Assembly (NCBI GenBank): GCA_016718825.1 | Contig: JADKCL010000007.1 | Span: 62,001-126,000 of the forward strand | Origin: Bacteroidota bacterium | Lineage (GTDB): Bacteria > Bacteroidota > Bacteroidia > J057 > JADKCL01 | Direction of reading: 5' to 3' | DNA length: 64,000 nt | The notes under the pieces: model-generated | Seen by the model: only the letters and a program-made list of their open reading frames with translations | The model's database searches: none | What the model was told of the DNA's origin: nothing | Shown: piece after piece, positions 18,447 to 28,372 of the stretch | Layout of the letters: each line of letters begins with the position of its first letter | Numbering within the stretch: the stretch's first letter is position 1 | Translations under genes and position numbers: made by a program

Positions 18447-19910
18447 TTACCGCCAATGCGGCACCTCGTCCAGCGGATAAATCGGCCGCGGACAATCCAC
18501 GTAGTCCAATTGAAACACATCAACATTGGTGATACCGCGCGTGATCACGTTCACGGTCCGGCGATTGTACTTGACCATGCGGAAGCGGAAGGGAAATAAA
18601 TTTTTGACGACGACAATGTCAGCTTTCCAGAGATTGATGCCCAAGCCGGTGAAATCCGAGGCAAAATAGGCAGGAAAAGGCATTTCGGTGAGGATCACAT
18701 GGATCCCCTGATGCTGCAAAATGGTCGTTTTGCCCCATTGGGTGTCGATCCGCTGCGTGACTTTTCCTTCGAATGCGATGGGCGGATTGTGCTCCGGATC
18801 AATGCGCCCGCCAATGTTGAGCCGAATCGTGGCGCCGCGTTCGGCACGCCAAGCTTCTTCTGCTGCCTCCGGATCACGTATCGGAACATAACTCCGCAAC
18901 TGCGGTGCATGCTTGAGCAAGGCCGCCAGAATATTCGTATTCGCGCCCGGCGCCCCGGCGCCTACGGTATCGCTGATGTCGCAGAAGACGACCGTCCCCA
19001 ACATCCGCCGGAGGCGCGAACGTTTGGCAATCTGAATTGCAGCCTCGACCGATTTTGGAATCGGATGTTTCCGGTCCCGAATGGCCCAGCAGCGATCCGC
19101 CAACTCGTCGGCGAGGCGGTCTGCAAGTGCTTGATCGTTGTCCGTGCTGATCACCACGCTCCAGCCCATCTGTTCGTCGTCCATCCAGATGTGCACCCAA
19201 AAATTCGCAGCCACCAATACGCCCGGCATCCGTTCCATCTGCTTCATCCGCCGGATGATCCCGCGCATCGGCTGGAAAAAATCGATTCCCCAGCCGCCGC
19301 CTTTCAGGATCGGCAACTTGCGAAAAGCGGTGACGGGCTTGATTTCGCCCCGGACCATGCGCATCAGCACTTGGCCCGCCTTGCGTCCCACGCGCCGGAA
19401 ATCCCGGTGCGGATTGGTATGGTAACCCACGATATAACTCGCCAATTCGACATTTTCCCGGGTCACATTCGCATGCAAATCAAAGGAAACGGCCACCGGA
19501 AAATCCATTCCGACCACCTCCCTCACCGCCCGCAGCAAAGCTGTCTCCGGATCGCGCATTCCCACGACGCCCATCGCGCCGTGCATCGAAAAGTAAATGC
19601 CGGCAAGGCCTTCGATTCCCTGAATTCCTTTGACCGCCTTGTCCAGAAATTCTTGAAAAACTTCAGCCTCGACCGGCCCGCCGGACCAAGCCCAGGCTGC
19701 GTAAATCGGCACGATCTCAAATTCGCCGTTCCCATATTTCTGCACTGCTTCCCGGAATCCGTAGGCCTGGGCTTTGTATTTGTCGGCAAAGGCCCAAACG
19801 GCCTCGCCTTCGCAGTAGGCAAAGCTGTGAAACTCGCGCATGGTGGTCGTGAGACTGCTGAATGAGTTCGTTTCCTGATGCAGCTCGATGAACGCAAGTT
19901 TTTTGGCCAT
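18447..19910 (-). CDS. M81 family metallopeptidase (MlrC-like)
   Basis: The M81 family is named for microcystinase MlrC of the microcystin degradation pathway; most members have unknown substrates. The 487-residue protein from MAKKLAFIELHQETNSFS has the expected zinc-site segments: HQETNSF near the start, FSMHGAMG around 115 and SFDLHANVT around 160, then GYHTNPHRD. The MlrC C-terminal domain covers the last 190 residues. There is no signal peptide, so it is cytoplasmic. A frame reaching 19949 adds 13 unlikely residues. Confidence 0.85.
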   Translation of the reverse strand: MAKKLAFIELHQETNSFSSLTTTMREFHSFAYCEGEAVWAFADKYKAQAYGFREAVQKYGNGEFEIVPIYAAWAWSGGPVEAEVFQEFLDKAVKGIQGIEGLAGIYFSMHGAMGVVGMRDPETALLRAVREVVGMDFPVAVSFDLHANVTRENVELASYIVGYHTNPHRDFRRVGRKAGQVLMRMVRGEIKPVTAFRKLPILKGGGWGIDFFQPMRGIIRRMKQMERMPGVLVAANFWVHIWMDDEQMGWSVVISTDNDQALADRLADELADRCWAIRDRKHPIPKSVEAAIQIAKRSRLRRMLGTVVFCDISDTVGAGAPGANTNILAALLKHAPQLRSYVPIRDPEAAEEAWRAERGATIRLNIGGRIDPEHNPPIAFEGKVTQRIDTQWGKTTILQHQGIHVILTEMPFPAYFASDFTGLGINLWKADIVVVKNLFPFRFRMVKYNRRTVNVITRGITNVDVFQLDYVDCPRPIYPLDEVPHWR

Positions 19911-20058
19911 GCGCGAAATTAGGCAGGAATGGCGGAATTGCCGTTCCAATACTGGTTCTCACCGCAATTTTTGGAGGATCCTGTGATGCAAATTCGAAGC
20001 GGATGCTTATTTTGACATCCAATCACCCTCGGCGGCCTGCCGCCCAACGAAATTTGGC

Positions 20059-20577
20059 ATGGAAAAAAGAAAAGTTACATCGGAAGGCTATTTCCGGCTG
20101 TTATTGATTTTGTTTGCTGCGATGCTGTTTTCGCAGTTTACGCTCGTCGGGACCATGATTTTCCTGCAACAAATGGGCGAAATCCATCTCGACGAGGCGG
20201 GATTGTCCACTACGATGATGTATGCATTGATTGCAGCGGCAACCGTTGGCTTGCTTGCCAGCAATGTCGTCGGCAACATGTTGATTGTCAAGGCACGCTC
20301 CAAGCCGACCTTGTCTGAAAAGCTGCGTGGCTACCAAACCGCCTCCATTTTGCGCTACGCACTCCTTGAATTTCCGACCGTCGTTGGGACATATGGCTTT
20401 TTATCCACCGGCCAATATTGGTTTTTCACCTTTTCGGCGGTCGCAGTAGCCCTTTTCTTGATGATCATCCCGCGCAAGGAGAAAGTCTGCGAAGTTTTGC
20501 AGCTCAACCATGACGAAATTGCCCTGCTCAACGATCCCAAGGCGGTGATCATGGAGTATGAAACAAGCGCTGACTGA
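20059..20577 (+). CDS. Four-helix membrane protein of unknown function (paralogue of the 11796 gene)
   Basis: The 172-residue protein has four hydrophobic segments (about 11-35, 50-72, 98-116 and 120-138) and a cytoplasmic tail ending in VIMEYETSAD. Layout and length match the 11796 gene, with local similarity in the loop before helix three and in the tail. No function is known. Its stop is 3 bp from the convergent DUF3089 gene stop. Confidence 0.6.
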   Translation: MEKRKVTSEGYFRLLLILFAAMLFSQFTLVGTMIFLQQMGEIHLDEAGLSTTMMYALIAAATVGLLASNVVGNMLIVKARSKPTLSEKLRGYQTASILRYALLEFPTVVGTYGFLSTGQYWFFTFSAVAVALFLMIIPRKEKVCEVLQLNHDEIALLNDPKAVIMEYETSAD

Positions 20578-20579
20578 GG

Positions 20580-21629
20580 TTATTTTGCAGCCGAATTTTC
20601 TTGCAAATACGTGTTGGCCCGGAGAATCGCATTTTCGCGCACATCCAGCCAAAACAGGTTGTAATCGGCGATGTGGAAGTTGTTGCTGCTGATGATGCTT
20701 GTTCCTTTGACATCCGGTTTGGTGACCCAGAGATAGCCACCGTGCACTTGCGTTTTTAGAGCGCCTTCATAAACTTCATCGTAGCTGCCCATCACCGTTC
20801 CTTTGTGGGAATTCAGTTCCGAGGGGAGCGTATCCATCCGCCACGTGATCGGGTTCACGACCGTCGCACCGTCATACCATTGCGGATGTTTGGGCGCCGT
20901 CCCCCATTCAAAGCTGCACCATGAGGCGAAACAGCCCGTTTGCTCGGGCGAAGAACAGGGCTTCAACACAGAAAAGGTATCCGCCGGGACCGGCCATCCG
21001 GCGATGTAGGCCGCAACCAATTGATTTTGAAGCGGCTTGTCGTCAAAATAGTCCTTGAGCAAGTGGATGGCATGCGCCGAACCTTGACTGTGGGCGACGA
21101 TCATGACCGGGCGACCTTGGTTGAAGTTCGCCATGTAATACTCAAAACTGGCTTTCAGGTCGCAATAGGCTGTATGAAAGGCTTTTCCGTTGGAGACGCG
21201 GTCATCGTTGTCAAAAAAGGCGCCGAGGACCATTTGGCGGTATCGGGGAGCAAAGACGCGCCCGGCACCATTGAAGATGCTGGCTTGGTGCTTGATGGTC
21301 GTTTTTTCAGTGCGGCCATTAAGTTTTGCATCCGTCAAGTCGCCATTCCATTCTTTTTTCCCAAACAATGTCGTCGGATGGAGGAAAAATACATCCACTG
21401 CGGATTCTGATTGCCCATCCTTGAGTGATGGGAGGGGAGTTCCATCTGCGAAATCCTTTTTCTCAGGATGTGCGGCCCAATTTTCGAGGTTGCCGTAATC
21501 GGGCGGAACCGGGCATGACTCCTCGCTCCAGGATTTTTTGGGTGCTTTGGTGAAACTGCATCCGGCGATCAAACCGGAAAATGACACAACGAGGGCAGTG
21601 ACTGCGAAGATTTTGGAATTAGCTTTCAT
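20580..21629 (-). CDS. DUF3089 family lipoprotein, alpha/beta-hydrolase-like
   Basis: The 349-residue protein has a lipoprotein signal with lipobox LIAGC (Cys24). The DUF3089 core contains VDVFFLHPTTLF, the segment IFNGAGRVFAPRYRQM and the nucleophile elbow VAHSQGSAHA, which has the hydrolase GxSxG shape with Ala in the first position. It is probably an envelope-anchored esterase-like enzyme with unknown substrate. Confidence 0.8.
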   Translation of the reverse strand: MKANSKIFAVTALVVSFSGLIAGCSFTKAPKKSWSEESCPVPPDYGNLENWAAHPEKKDFADGTPLPSLKDGQSESAVDVFFLHPTTLFGKKEWNGDLTDAKLNGRTEKTTIKHQASIFNGAGRVFAPRYRQMVLGAFFDNDDRVSNGKAFHTAYCDLKASFEYYMANFNQGRPVMIVAHSQGSAHAIHLLKDYFDDKPLQNQLVAAYIAGWPVPADTFSVLKPCSSPEQTGCFASWCSFEWGTAPKHPQWYDGATVVNPITWRMDTLPSELNSHKGTVMGSYDEVYEGALKTQVHGGYLWVTKPDVKGTSIISSNNFHIADYNLFWLDVRENAILRANTYLQENSAAK

Positions 21630-21673
21630 CGAGGCGCAAAATTAGCCAAAATGAAAGGATTTGGGCAGGGACT

Positions 21674-21712
21674 AAAAAGAAAAAAGGGTCAGGAACGGGC
21701 GTTCCTGGACCC
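21674..21712 (-). terminator. Rho-independent terminator on the minus strand with no known gene before it
   Basis: GGGTC-AGGAAC-GGGC-GTTCCT-G-GACCC at 21686-21712 is an 11-bp stem with one bulge. Read on the minus strand it is followed by a T-rich run (the A-rich run at 21674-21685 on the plus strand). It lies 57 bp upstream of the DUF3089 start, so it must end a transcript that begins to its right, in the region described as gene-free. Confidence 0.75.
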
Positions 21713-21984
21713 TCAAGAATTATAATACGGAATTAATGTCTTTTTTACAGCAACAACAAGAAGTTGTCTTTGAGATAACAGGTGCAAGATCATCGGTTTT
21801 TTGCGCGCCCCGACATGCGTTTTTGCCCAATAATTTCTGAATAACCCTGTGGATTGTACAATAAACTAAACATGGAGGCAGAGGCCAATGTGCTGGAAAA
21901 TGTGCGTTTTTTCAAAAGAATGTCTCCGCCAGAATGTGCATCCTTGCGGAAATGAACTTATTTTTGATTCAATAACTTAAGGGT
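21713..21984 (-). other. Gene-poor region that may encode a short minus-strand peptide or RNA
   Basis: A 27-codon minus-strand frame runs from an ATG at 21873 (MFSLLYNPQGYS...) to a TGA at 21790. Just before the stop is a run of six A. In the next frame a Cys-rich stretch, SKTTSCCCCKKDINSVL, ends in TAA at 21720-21722, only 7 bp before the terminator. A frameshift at the A-run would join the two. Nothing else is seen here apart from the promoter region of the ankyrin gene. Confidence 0.3.
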
Positions 21985-22938
21985 TTGAAGATTTTGGGAT
22001 ACACGCGTCTCTGCTTGTTGCTTTTGGGAGGACTCCTTGTCCTATCCAGTTGTCGTTCGCACAATGCTGCCTTGTTGGATGCGGTCGAGCGGCAGGAGGT
22101 GGGCAATGTGAAACGCCTGCTTGATGGCGGAGCAAAGGCAGATGTCCTTCCCGAGGGCGGTTCCATGTTCCCGATCGAATCGGCCGCCAAAGGCGGAAAT
22201 CCGGCGATCGTGAGGCTGTTGTTGGAGGCTGGCGCATTGCCCGATGCTGCAAAAGGAGACAAGTCTCCGCTGTGGTGGGCCATGCTCAACGGCCATCAGG
22301 AAGCCGCAGTCTTGCTCCTCGACGCGAATGCAAAGTTTGACGGTCCTGCCATCGACGGGATTTCGCCGTTTTACTTTGCTGTGATGCAAGACTATACCGA
22401 GCTGGTTACCAAAATGATCGCACGTGATGCGGATGTCTACGCGCCCGGTCCGCAAGGAACACCGCTGCATGAAGCTGCCGAAAATGGAAATCTACCGCTC
22501 GTGCGACTGCTCGTTGCGACAGGCGCGGAACCCAATCGCATCAATGACTTGGGCGAGTCGCCGATTTTTCTCGCCGTGGCAAGTGCGCATTGGGAGGTCG
22601 TCGAATGGATGGCGGCTCACGGCGCCAACATCAATGCGACCAACAATTTGGGGCAAACCGTTCTGCACCAATGCGCTGCAAAATCCGATTCGATGGCAAT
22701 TATCAAGCTTTGTGTCTTGAAGGCAGATCCCGAAATCCAGAATTTTGTGGGCGAATGCCCGCTGCACGTCGCAGCTGCCAAGGGGAACCTTCCGGCCGCG
22801 CGCGCCCTCATTGAAGACTGCCACGCCGACCTCAATCCCCGCGATCACCACGATCTCAGCCCCGCCGGGCTCGCCTACCGTGAAGGCCAATCCGCCATGG
22901 TAGAATTCCTAACGGAAAGAGGAGGAAGACTTCGGTGA
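21985..22938 (+). CDS. Ankyrin-repeat lipoprotein
   Basis: The 317-residue protein begins with a lipoprotein signal (lipobox VLSSC) and then contains about eight ankyrin repeats from residue 28 to the end, with the usual TPLHEAAENGNLPLVRLLVATGA pattern seen in several degenerate copies. Ankyrin repeats bind proteins; the partner is unknown. The signal places it at the periplasmic face of a membrane. Confidence 0.85.
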   Translation: MKILGYTRLCLLLLGGLLVLSSCRSHNAALLDAVERQEVGNVKRLLDGGAKADVLPEGGSMFPIESAAKGGNPAIVRLLLEAGALPDAAKGDKSPLWWAMLNGHQEAAVLLLDANAKFDGPAIDGISPFYFAVMQDYTELVTKMIARDADVYAPGPQGTPLHEAAENGNLPLVRLLVATGAEPNRINDLGESPIFLAVASAHWEVVEWMAAHGANINATNNLGQTVLHQCAAKSDSMAIIKLCVLKADPEIQNFVGECPLHVAAAKGNLPAARALIEDCHADLNPRDHHDLSPAGLAYREGQSAMVEFLTERGGRLR

Positions 22939-23032
22939 ATGAAAATGAGAAAGTTAAAAACTCAATTCCTAACCTGATTCTCAATTCTCAATTCTCAATT
23001 CTCCATTCTCAATTCCCCATTCCCCATTCTCA

Positions 23033-24466
23033 TCATTTCTTGATAAATTCTGAAAACCAGTTTCCTGAGTCCTTGATGCGGCGTTGCTGGGTTTTGTAAT
23101 CGACGTGAACCAAGCCAAATCTTGGCATATAGCCTTCTGCCCATTCGAAGTTGTCCATGAAGCTCCAGACGAAATAGCCAGCGACATTGACGCCTTCTTG
23201 CTTGGCTTTCAGGACTTGGGCAAGATAATCCTTGAGAAATTGGATGCGCCGCGGGTCGTGAATGTGGTCGCCGTCGACTTTATCGGGAAATGCGACACCG
23301 TTTTCTGTGACGATGATTTTTTTCACGGTCGGCATGGCGGCGAAGCGTTTCAGCAACGTGTAGATGCCTTCGGGATAAACTTCCCAGCCCATGTCGGTGA
23401 GGTCCTCTTTTGCGACGCCAAACTTGACGGGCTTGACGACATTGGCCCGGATGAAGGGAATTAGCGAGGATTTGACGACTTGGCGGGTGTAATACTGCAG
23501 ACCGATGAAGTCATATTCGAAGGCCAATTTTTCCGCATCGCCCGGCTCCATGTGTTTGTGAATGCTGCGAATCAGGGGCAAATCCTCCGTCGGATAACCC
23601 AATCCGCATGCCGGATCGATGAAAATGCGGTTGATCAAGGCATCGACACGTTTGGCGGCCTCGATATGTTTGGGCTTGTCTTCCTTGGGATGGATCGGGC
23701 TCGCGCTGATGGTCGTGCCCACGTGGGCATTGGGCACATTGGCGCGAATGATGCGGCCGCCTTCGGACTGACACATGGCGGCATGGTGGCAGGCGCGCAC
23801 AAATGCACGGATGCTCCTGCGCCCTGGCGCATGAATGCCCAACAAATAGCCCAAACTCGTGAATGCCAACGGCTCATTCAGCACCATCCAGTCCTTGACG
23901 CGGTCACCTAACCTGCGCGTCATCAAGTCGGTGTATTCGGCAAAATGGCCCAGAATGTCGCGATTGACCCATCCGCCTTTGTCTTCCAACGCTTGCGGCA
24001 AATCCCAATGGTAGAGCGTCATCCACGGTTTTACACCCAATTCAAGGGCCTTGTCCACCATGCGCTCATAGAAGTCGATTCCTTTTTCATTGGGCGTGCC
24101 TTTTCCTTCTGGCAAAACCCGTGACCAAGCGATCGAGCACCGGAAATTCTGAAGGCCCATTTGCTGCATCAGCGCGATGTCTTCGGGATAACGGTGGTAA
24201 ACATCGCAGGCATCGTCGCCATTTTCACCGGTTTTGATCTTCCCTTTTTTGTGGCTGAAGGTGTCCCATACCGAAGGGCCTTTGCCGTCTTGGTTCCAAG
24301 CGCCTTCGATTTGGTAGGCCGCTGTGGCTGCACCCCAAAGGAAATCCTCCCCGAAGTCGCTGCCCAACATTTCTTGTTCAGCACTCCAGTTCAAGGCTTT
24401 ACCTTGGCCTGCCAACAATCCCGCGCCGACTAATCCGGCGATTTTGAGCCATTCTTTGCGATCCAT
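23033..24466 (-). CDS. GH1 family beta-glucosidase
   Basis: GH1 enzymes hydrolyse beta-glucosides or related beta-glycosides with retention. The 477-residue protein has an N-terminal hydrophobic segment (LKIAGLVGAGLLAGQGKA) that looks like an export signal. The GH1 core has FLWGAATAAYQIEGA, the acid/base Glu in VLNEPLAF and the nucleophile Glu in IVTENGVAFP, plus YFVWSFMDNFEWAEGY near the end. Length is typical. It diverges from the dioxygenase gene. Confidence 0.93.
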   Translation of the reverse strand: MDRKEWLKIAGLVGAGLLAGQGKALNWSAEQEMLGSDFGEDFLWGAATAAYQIEGAWNQDGKGPSVWDTFSHKKGKIKTGENGDDACDVYHRYPEDIALMQQMGLQNFRCSIAWSRVLPEGKGTPNEKGIDFYERMVDKALELGVKPWMTLYHWDLPQALEDKGGWVNRDILGHFAEYTDLMTRRLGDRVKDWMVLNEPLAFTSLGYLLGIHAPGRRSIRAFVRACHHAAMCQSEGGRIIRANVPNAHVGTTISASPIHPKEDKPKHIEAAKRVDALINRIFIDPACGLGYPTEDLPLIRSIHKHMEPGDAEKLAFEYDFIGLQYYTRQVVKSSLIPFIRANVVKPVKFGVAKEDLTDMGWEVYPEGIYTLLKRFAAMPTVKKIIVTENGVAFPDKVDGDHIHDPRRIQFLKDYLAQVLKAKQEGVNVAGYFVWSFMDNFEWAEGYMPRFGLVHVDYKTQQRRIKDSGNWFSEFIKK

Positions 24467-24603
24467 GCTCCAAAATAGTGATTTTGTCCAGACGGGCGAC
24501 GATTTCGAAGTGCATTCATTCTTAAATGGTGATCCTTTGACGCAAACGGCGATTCTTACCGAATTTGCTGCAAAACGACCTGCAATTTTGTATTTTAGCC
24601 AGC

Positions 24604-25476
24604 ATGAAACGGTCGGAATTCCTCAAAGCTTTGGGCCTTACCGGTGTAGGCATCCTTGGATTGCGTCATTGGATCGAAGCAGCATCGAGTTTGCCGCCAA
24701 CCGAAGGGCTGATGCCCGCCTTGTTTGTAGGTCATGGCAGCCCGATGAACATTGTCGCCGACAATGATTTCACACGCGCACTTCGGGCTTTGGGTCCGAA
24801 ATTGCCGCGTCCTAAAGCTATTTTGGTCATTTCTGCGCATTGGTTGACCCGCGGTAGTTTTGTCACAACCAGCACAAAACCTGCAACCATCCATGATTTT
24901 TTTGGATACCCCGACGAATTGTACAAAGTGAGCTATCCAGCGTCAGGTTCACCGGCATTTGCCAAGGTAGTTTGCGATGCCATCGTGAAATTTGACCCGA
25001 TGGTGGACCAGGATCGTGGTTTGGACCATGGTGCTTATTCCGTTTTGATGCATCTTTTCCCGAATGCCGATATTCCAGTGCTGCAACTAAGCATCGACCG
25101 CGCAAGAAGTCTGGAGGAAGTTTACCGCATCGGAAAGCTGCTGCAACCCCTCCGCGCCAAGGGTATTTTGGTGATCGGAAGTGGCAACATTACCCACAAT
25201 CTGGGTCTGATGGCCAAGGAAGAAGATGCCGTCGTCCCGGAATGGGCAGAAGAGTTTGACATTCGTGTCAAAAATTTTCTGGAAAGACAAGACGACAAAG
25301 CCTTGATCAACTATTCCAATTGGGGCAAAGTCTCCGAATTGGCGCATCCTAGCAACGACCATTTTTTGCCTTTGCTGTATGCGATTGCTATGCGCGGAGA
25401 ATCCGATTCACTCAATTTTTTCCACGAAGGATTCAGCTACGGCACATTGAGTATGCGAAGTTTCCAAATCGGATAA
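24604..25476 (+). CDS. DODA-type extradiol dioxygenase (YgiD/4,5-DOPA dioxygenase family)
   Basis: These enzymes open catechol-type rings next to the hydroxyls using non-heme iron. The 290-residue protein starts MKRSEFLKALGLTGVGILG, a possible twin-arginine-like or simple leader. Iron ligands expected in the family appear in FVGHGSPMN, ILVISAHW and GLDHGAYSVL, and GSGNITHNL matches the family. The natural substrate is unknown. It starts 138 bp from the divergent GH1 gene. Confidence 0.85.
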   Translation: MKRSEFLKALGLTGVGILGLRHWIEAASSLPPTEGLMPALFVGHGSPMNIVADNDFTRALRALGPKLPRPKAILVISAHWLTRGSFVTTSTKPATIHDFFGYPDELYKVSYPASGSPAFAKVVCDAIVKFDPMVDQDRGLDHGAYSVLMHLFPNADIPVLQLSIDRARSLEEVYRIGKLLQPLRAKGILVIGSGNITHNLGLMAKEEDAVVPEWAEEFDIRVKNFLERQDDKALINYSNWGKVSELAHPSNDHFLPLLYAIAMRGESDSLNFFHEGFSYGTLSMRSFQIG

Positions 25477-25493
25477 GAATTTATTGCTGAAAA

Positions 25494-25949
25494 TCAGTGC
25501 TTTCCCAAGGCTTCGGCCTTCATTTTGGCCTCATGCTCTTCCTTGAAAAAGCTATGTTTGTCGTAGTGCTTTTCGACATTTTCCGGCACGCCTTCAGACT
25601 GGTAATCGGCGAGGGTGCGGCGCGGAACGGTAATGGTGACCTTGTTTCCGTTGGGAGCAGTGCCCCGAACGCGTAGGCGGTCTCCATCCTCCAAAATCGA
25701 CCTGACATAGACCTTGGAGCCCTTGCGCAGTCCGCGGGCATTGCGCGCACGGGCGACAATTCCGTAACCGGTGATGGCAAAGGTTGGCTTTTCGGAGCCT
25801 TCGGATGGCGCAGCGGTTTTGCTGGCAGCCGGACTTTTGGAGCTTGGCGCAGGCTTGGAACTTGAAGCGGGTTTGGACGCTGGCTTCGGACTGCTTTCGT
25901 TTTGTTCCTTTTTGAACAGAAACGGAAAAATTTTCTTGAGAAAAGACAT
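25494..25949 (-). CDS. Hypothetical protein with Ser/Pro/Lys-rich linker and small C-terminal domain
   Basis: The 151-residue protein has a short hydrophobic-basic N-terminus (MSFLKKIFPFLFKK), a low-complexity linker of Ser, Lys, Pro and Ala (about 18-55) and a compact domain from about 56 with alternating strands (KVYVRSILEDGDRLRVRG). The C-terminal residues are charged and helical. The family is not recognised. An earlier ATG at 26066 would add an unlikely 39-residue extension. Confidence 0.55.
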   Translation of the reverse strand: MSFLKKIFPFLFKKEQNESSPKPASKPASSSKPAPSSKSPAASKTAAPSEGSEKPTFAITGYGIVARARNARGLRKGSKVYVRSILEDGDRLRVRGTAPNGNKVTITVPRRTLADYQSEGVPENVEKHYDKHSFFKEEHEAKMKAEALGKH

Positions 25950-26308
25950 TCTAATTAATGCTTTATGTATCGAACCCCAGAGCGGCACGTTTGTACGATG
26001 CGCTTCGGGGAGTGACAGATTCAAAATGTTGCCAAAATCGGCGGGGTCGAAAACAGGGGAAAGCAAGTTTGCATTCAGGCCTCCGACTTCGAGCCAAATT
26101 TAGGGAAATTCGGAAAAGGAAAAAATTGCTGAAAAGAACAATTGCCCCGCATATCATGGCACCGTTCAGCGTCATGTCATGCAGGGCATTGATCTGTGAT
26201 TCTTTCCTGGCTGCTGCCTGCAAATTTTCCTAGGACAATCAGGGGAAAACAATGTGAAATTAACCACAAAAGAACTTCAGGCAGCAGCCAGAAAAGTTGG
26301 TTTCGACC

Positions 26309-28372
26309 TTAATCGAGCGTTTTGAGGGCAGTCAAATATTCATCAAAGCGAGTTTCTTCCATCGTGACCTGCACGATTTTGTCGCCGTCATCATTGGGGA
26401 GACGCGTCATGCCGAGGTAGGGCATGGCATTCTTGAATCCGATCACTACGATCCATCCATCCATTTTTTCCGGAACCCGGCCAAAACGATGAAGCTGTCC
26501 CGTGGTAGGCTTGCCGGCCATGATCGAATTGATATCTGTGAAGGCGATGAAGGCGCGGGTGCTTTCATAAGCGACACGGCCCGTCAACCTGACCTTGATT
26601 TCGCGGTGATTGTTCCCAGCGAATTCGTTGGCAGCAACCTTGTTCAATGCATTCCAACCCAATTCCTGGATCAGATATCCTGAGATCAATTCAGTTCCGG
26701 CTTTCTGGAACTTGCCTTTGCGGAGGCCTTGGAAATACTTGTTTTTCCCGTTGTGGCCAAGGATGAGGTTGTCTTCCAAAGAGCTCACAAAGACTTGCCG
26801 CAACTTCGCAATGCGAATCAACCGTTCGGTTTCCTCTTTGCTGACGCTGCGGTAAAGGAGTTGCCGCCTTGCATCTGCCTTTGTGAGATCGACTCCGAAA
26901 TCATTGTAGTTTTCGGTCGTGGTGAGCATTTGCTGGGCAAACGTGTTGAAGTAGGCAATCTCTGCATCCTGGCTTTTGCGGCCTTTTGCATCGACAACGA
27001 GTTGATTGGCAACCATTTGGTCCACTTTCCAAAGCTCCTTGTCCAAGTTGTCCAAGTACGTTGCCAATCCGGCTTCATAGTAACCCATGTCGCGCATCAC
27101 GCGCATCCGCTGCCTGAATTCGCGGGTAGAAACCCAGGAGTTGGAGAATTCCGGATAGGTTGCCAATTGGTTGAGGAGCACATTCCAGTACTTTTCGCCA
27201 TCGCAATCGCACCAGAATTCGTCGAGATACAGATTTTCCAACGGCATCAAGATCATTTTCTTTTGCCTGCCTCCGACCGGCGCCAAGCTGATCTCACCCT
27301 TGTCGTTGCTGTTGCCGTGGTACAACTGCATGTCATGGGTTTCGACATTGCGATTGGGCGCAAACTCTACATAGATGTCTTTTCCAGGGGCCAATTTGAG
27401 GCGACGACCTGCAGCGGTGGCATCGATGTACACCGCTCCGCCAGCAACCAATTGTTGTCCGTTGGAAAAAGTCGTCAGATTGGAATTCAAATAATCCGAG
27501 CGGTTGTAGACTTCCTTCAATTCGACTTGAACCGTTTGCGTCACCGATTCACCGCTCGCTGCATCGACAAAAGCGTTGCGTGGAATGTGCAACAATGTGC
27601 CTTTGGGGCATTGCAGCAGGTGGTCATTGTTGGGCTCAAGCTGATAAAATCCACTTTGGGTGGCGGTCTGCGAATAAAGTTCCCGCAGTGGGAACGGATC
27701 CATTTCACGCACCGGAATTTCGAATGCCGGCGTGGTGACCGTCAAGCCAACATCGTTGGAGGCGGTAGGGTAATCAGGGTACTTGGAACCCTTGACCGGA
27801 GTTTTCCGGGTTGGAATCCAGCCATTTTGAGTGGTCAGACCCTGATTTCCCTTACCTGTGCCTAATTCTCCTGTGGGCAGAAGATTCAATTCAGAATTAC
27901 CGTCTCCGAGCAGACTAGATAAGTTTTCATCGGCGGGCGCCTCCGTTTCGGGATAGTCGCCGGCATCGCCGCCAAGGGCAGGAGTGCTACCGATTGTATT
28001 TTCATGGACTTGCGGATTGGGCAAGCCGGAATTTTCACTGGAAAATGGGCTGAATATCAGGAGGATTGCAGTCGTGAGCACGGCAAGGGCACCCAAGCCA
28101 TAGAAGCCGTAGCGGAAAATTTTTCCCGGGCTTGTCGGGCCGGGAACTGGATTGGCCGGGAAGTTGGCTTGCAGCTTGGCGATCATCTCGGCCTCCTTGG
28201 CTGCCGAAGGCGTGATCTTGGGCGGTTGTGCCAGCACGGAGTTGGTCGCCATTTCCATCAGGCCTTCGCCATCCGGACTAGCGACATCATGCTCCGCGAG
28301 GTAGCGCCTCAGGATTTCGTCAAGAGCATCGTGTGCGTTATTTTTTCCTTGGAAGTCCATTTCGCGTTTCAA
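26309..28372 (-). CDS. Large single-pass membrane protein, probable partner of the upstream sigma factor
   Basis: The 687-residue protein has a roughly 95-residue N-terminal cytoplasmic part, one membrane helix (about 90-112) and a large extracytoplasmic region. Residues from about 215 contain beta-rich segments (LLHIPRNAFVDAASGE, VQVELKEVYNRSDYL) like surface-protein domains seen behind anti-sigma factors. It starts 4 bp inside the end of the ECF sigma gene, so I infer a role in regulating that sigma factor; no anti-sigma domain is clear. Confidence 0.6.
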   Translation of the reverse strand: MKREMDFQGKNNAHDALDEILRRYLAEHDVASPDGEGLMEMATNSVLAQPPKITPSAAKEAEMIAKLQANFPANPVPGPTSPGKIFRYGFYGLGALAVLTTAILLIFSPFSSENSGLPNPQVHENTIGSTPALGGDAGDYPETEAPADENLSSLLGDGNSELNLLPTGELGTGKGNQGLTTQNGWIPTRKTPVKGSKYPDYPTASNDVGLTVTTPAFEIPVREMDPFPLRELYSQTATQSGFYQLEPNNDHLLQCPKGTLLHIPRNAFVDAASGESVTQTVQVELKEVYNRSDYLNSNLTTFSNGQQLVAGGAVYIDATAAGRRLKLAPGKDIYVEFAPNRNVETHDMQLYHGNSNDKGEISLAPVGGRQKKMILMPLENLYLDEFWCDCDGEKYWNVLLNQLATYPEFSNSWVSTREFRQRMRVMRDMGYYEAGLATYLDNLDKELWKVDQMVANQLVVDAKGRKSQDAEIAYFNTFAQQMLTTTENYNDFGVDLTKADARRQLLYRSVSKEETERLIRIAKLRQVFVSSLEDNLILGHNGKNKYFQGLRKGKFQKAGTELISGYLIQELGWNALNKVAANEFAGNNHREIKVRLTGRVAYESTRAFIAFTDINSIMAGKPTTGQLHRFGRVPEKMDGWIVVIGFKNAMPYLGMTRLPNDDGDKIVQVTMEETRFDEYLTALKTLD

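Noticed and set aside
18699..19865. Long plus-strand open frame opposite the M81 peptidase gene
   Set aside because: It is the antisense shadow of a gene with clear family motifs and has no recognisable protein features. The same holds for 2406-3212, 26729-27865, 32638-34191 and 39512-40708.
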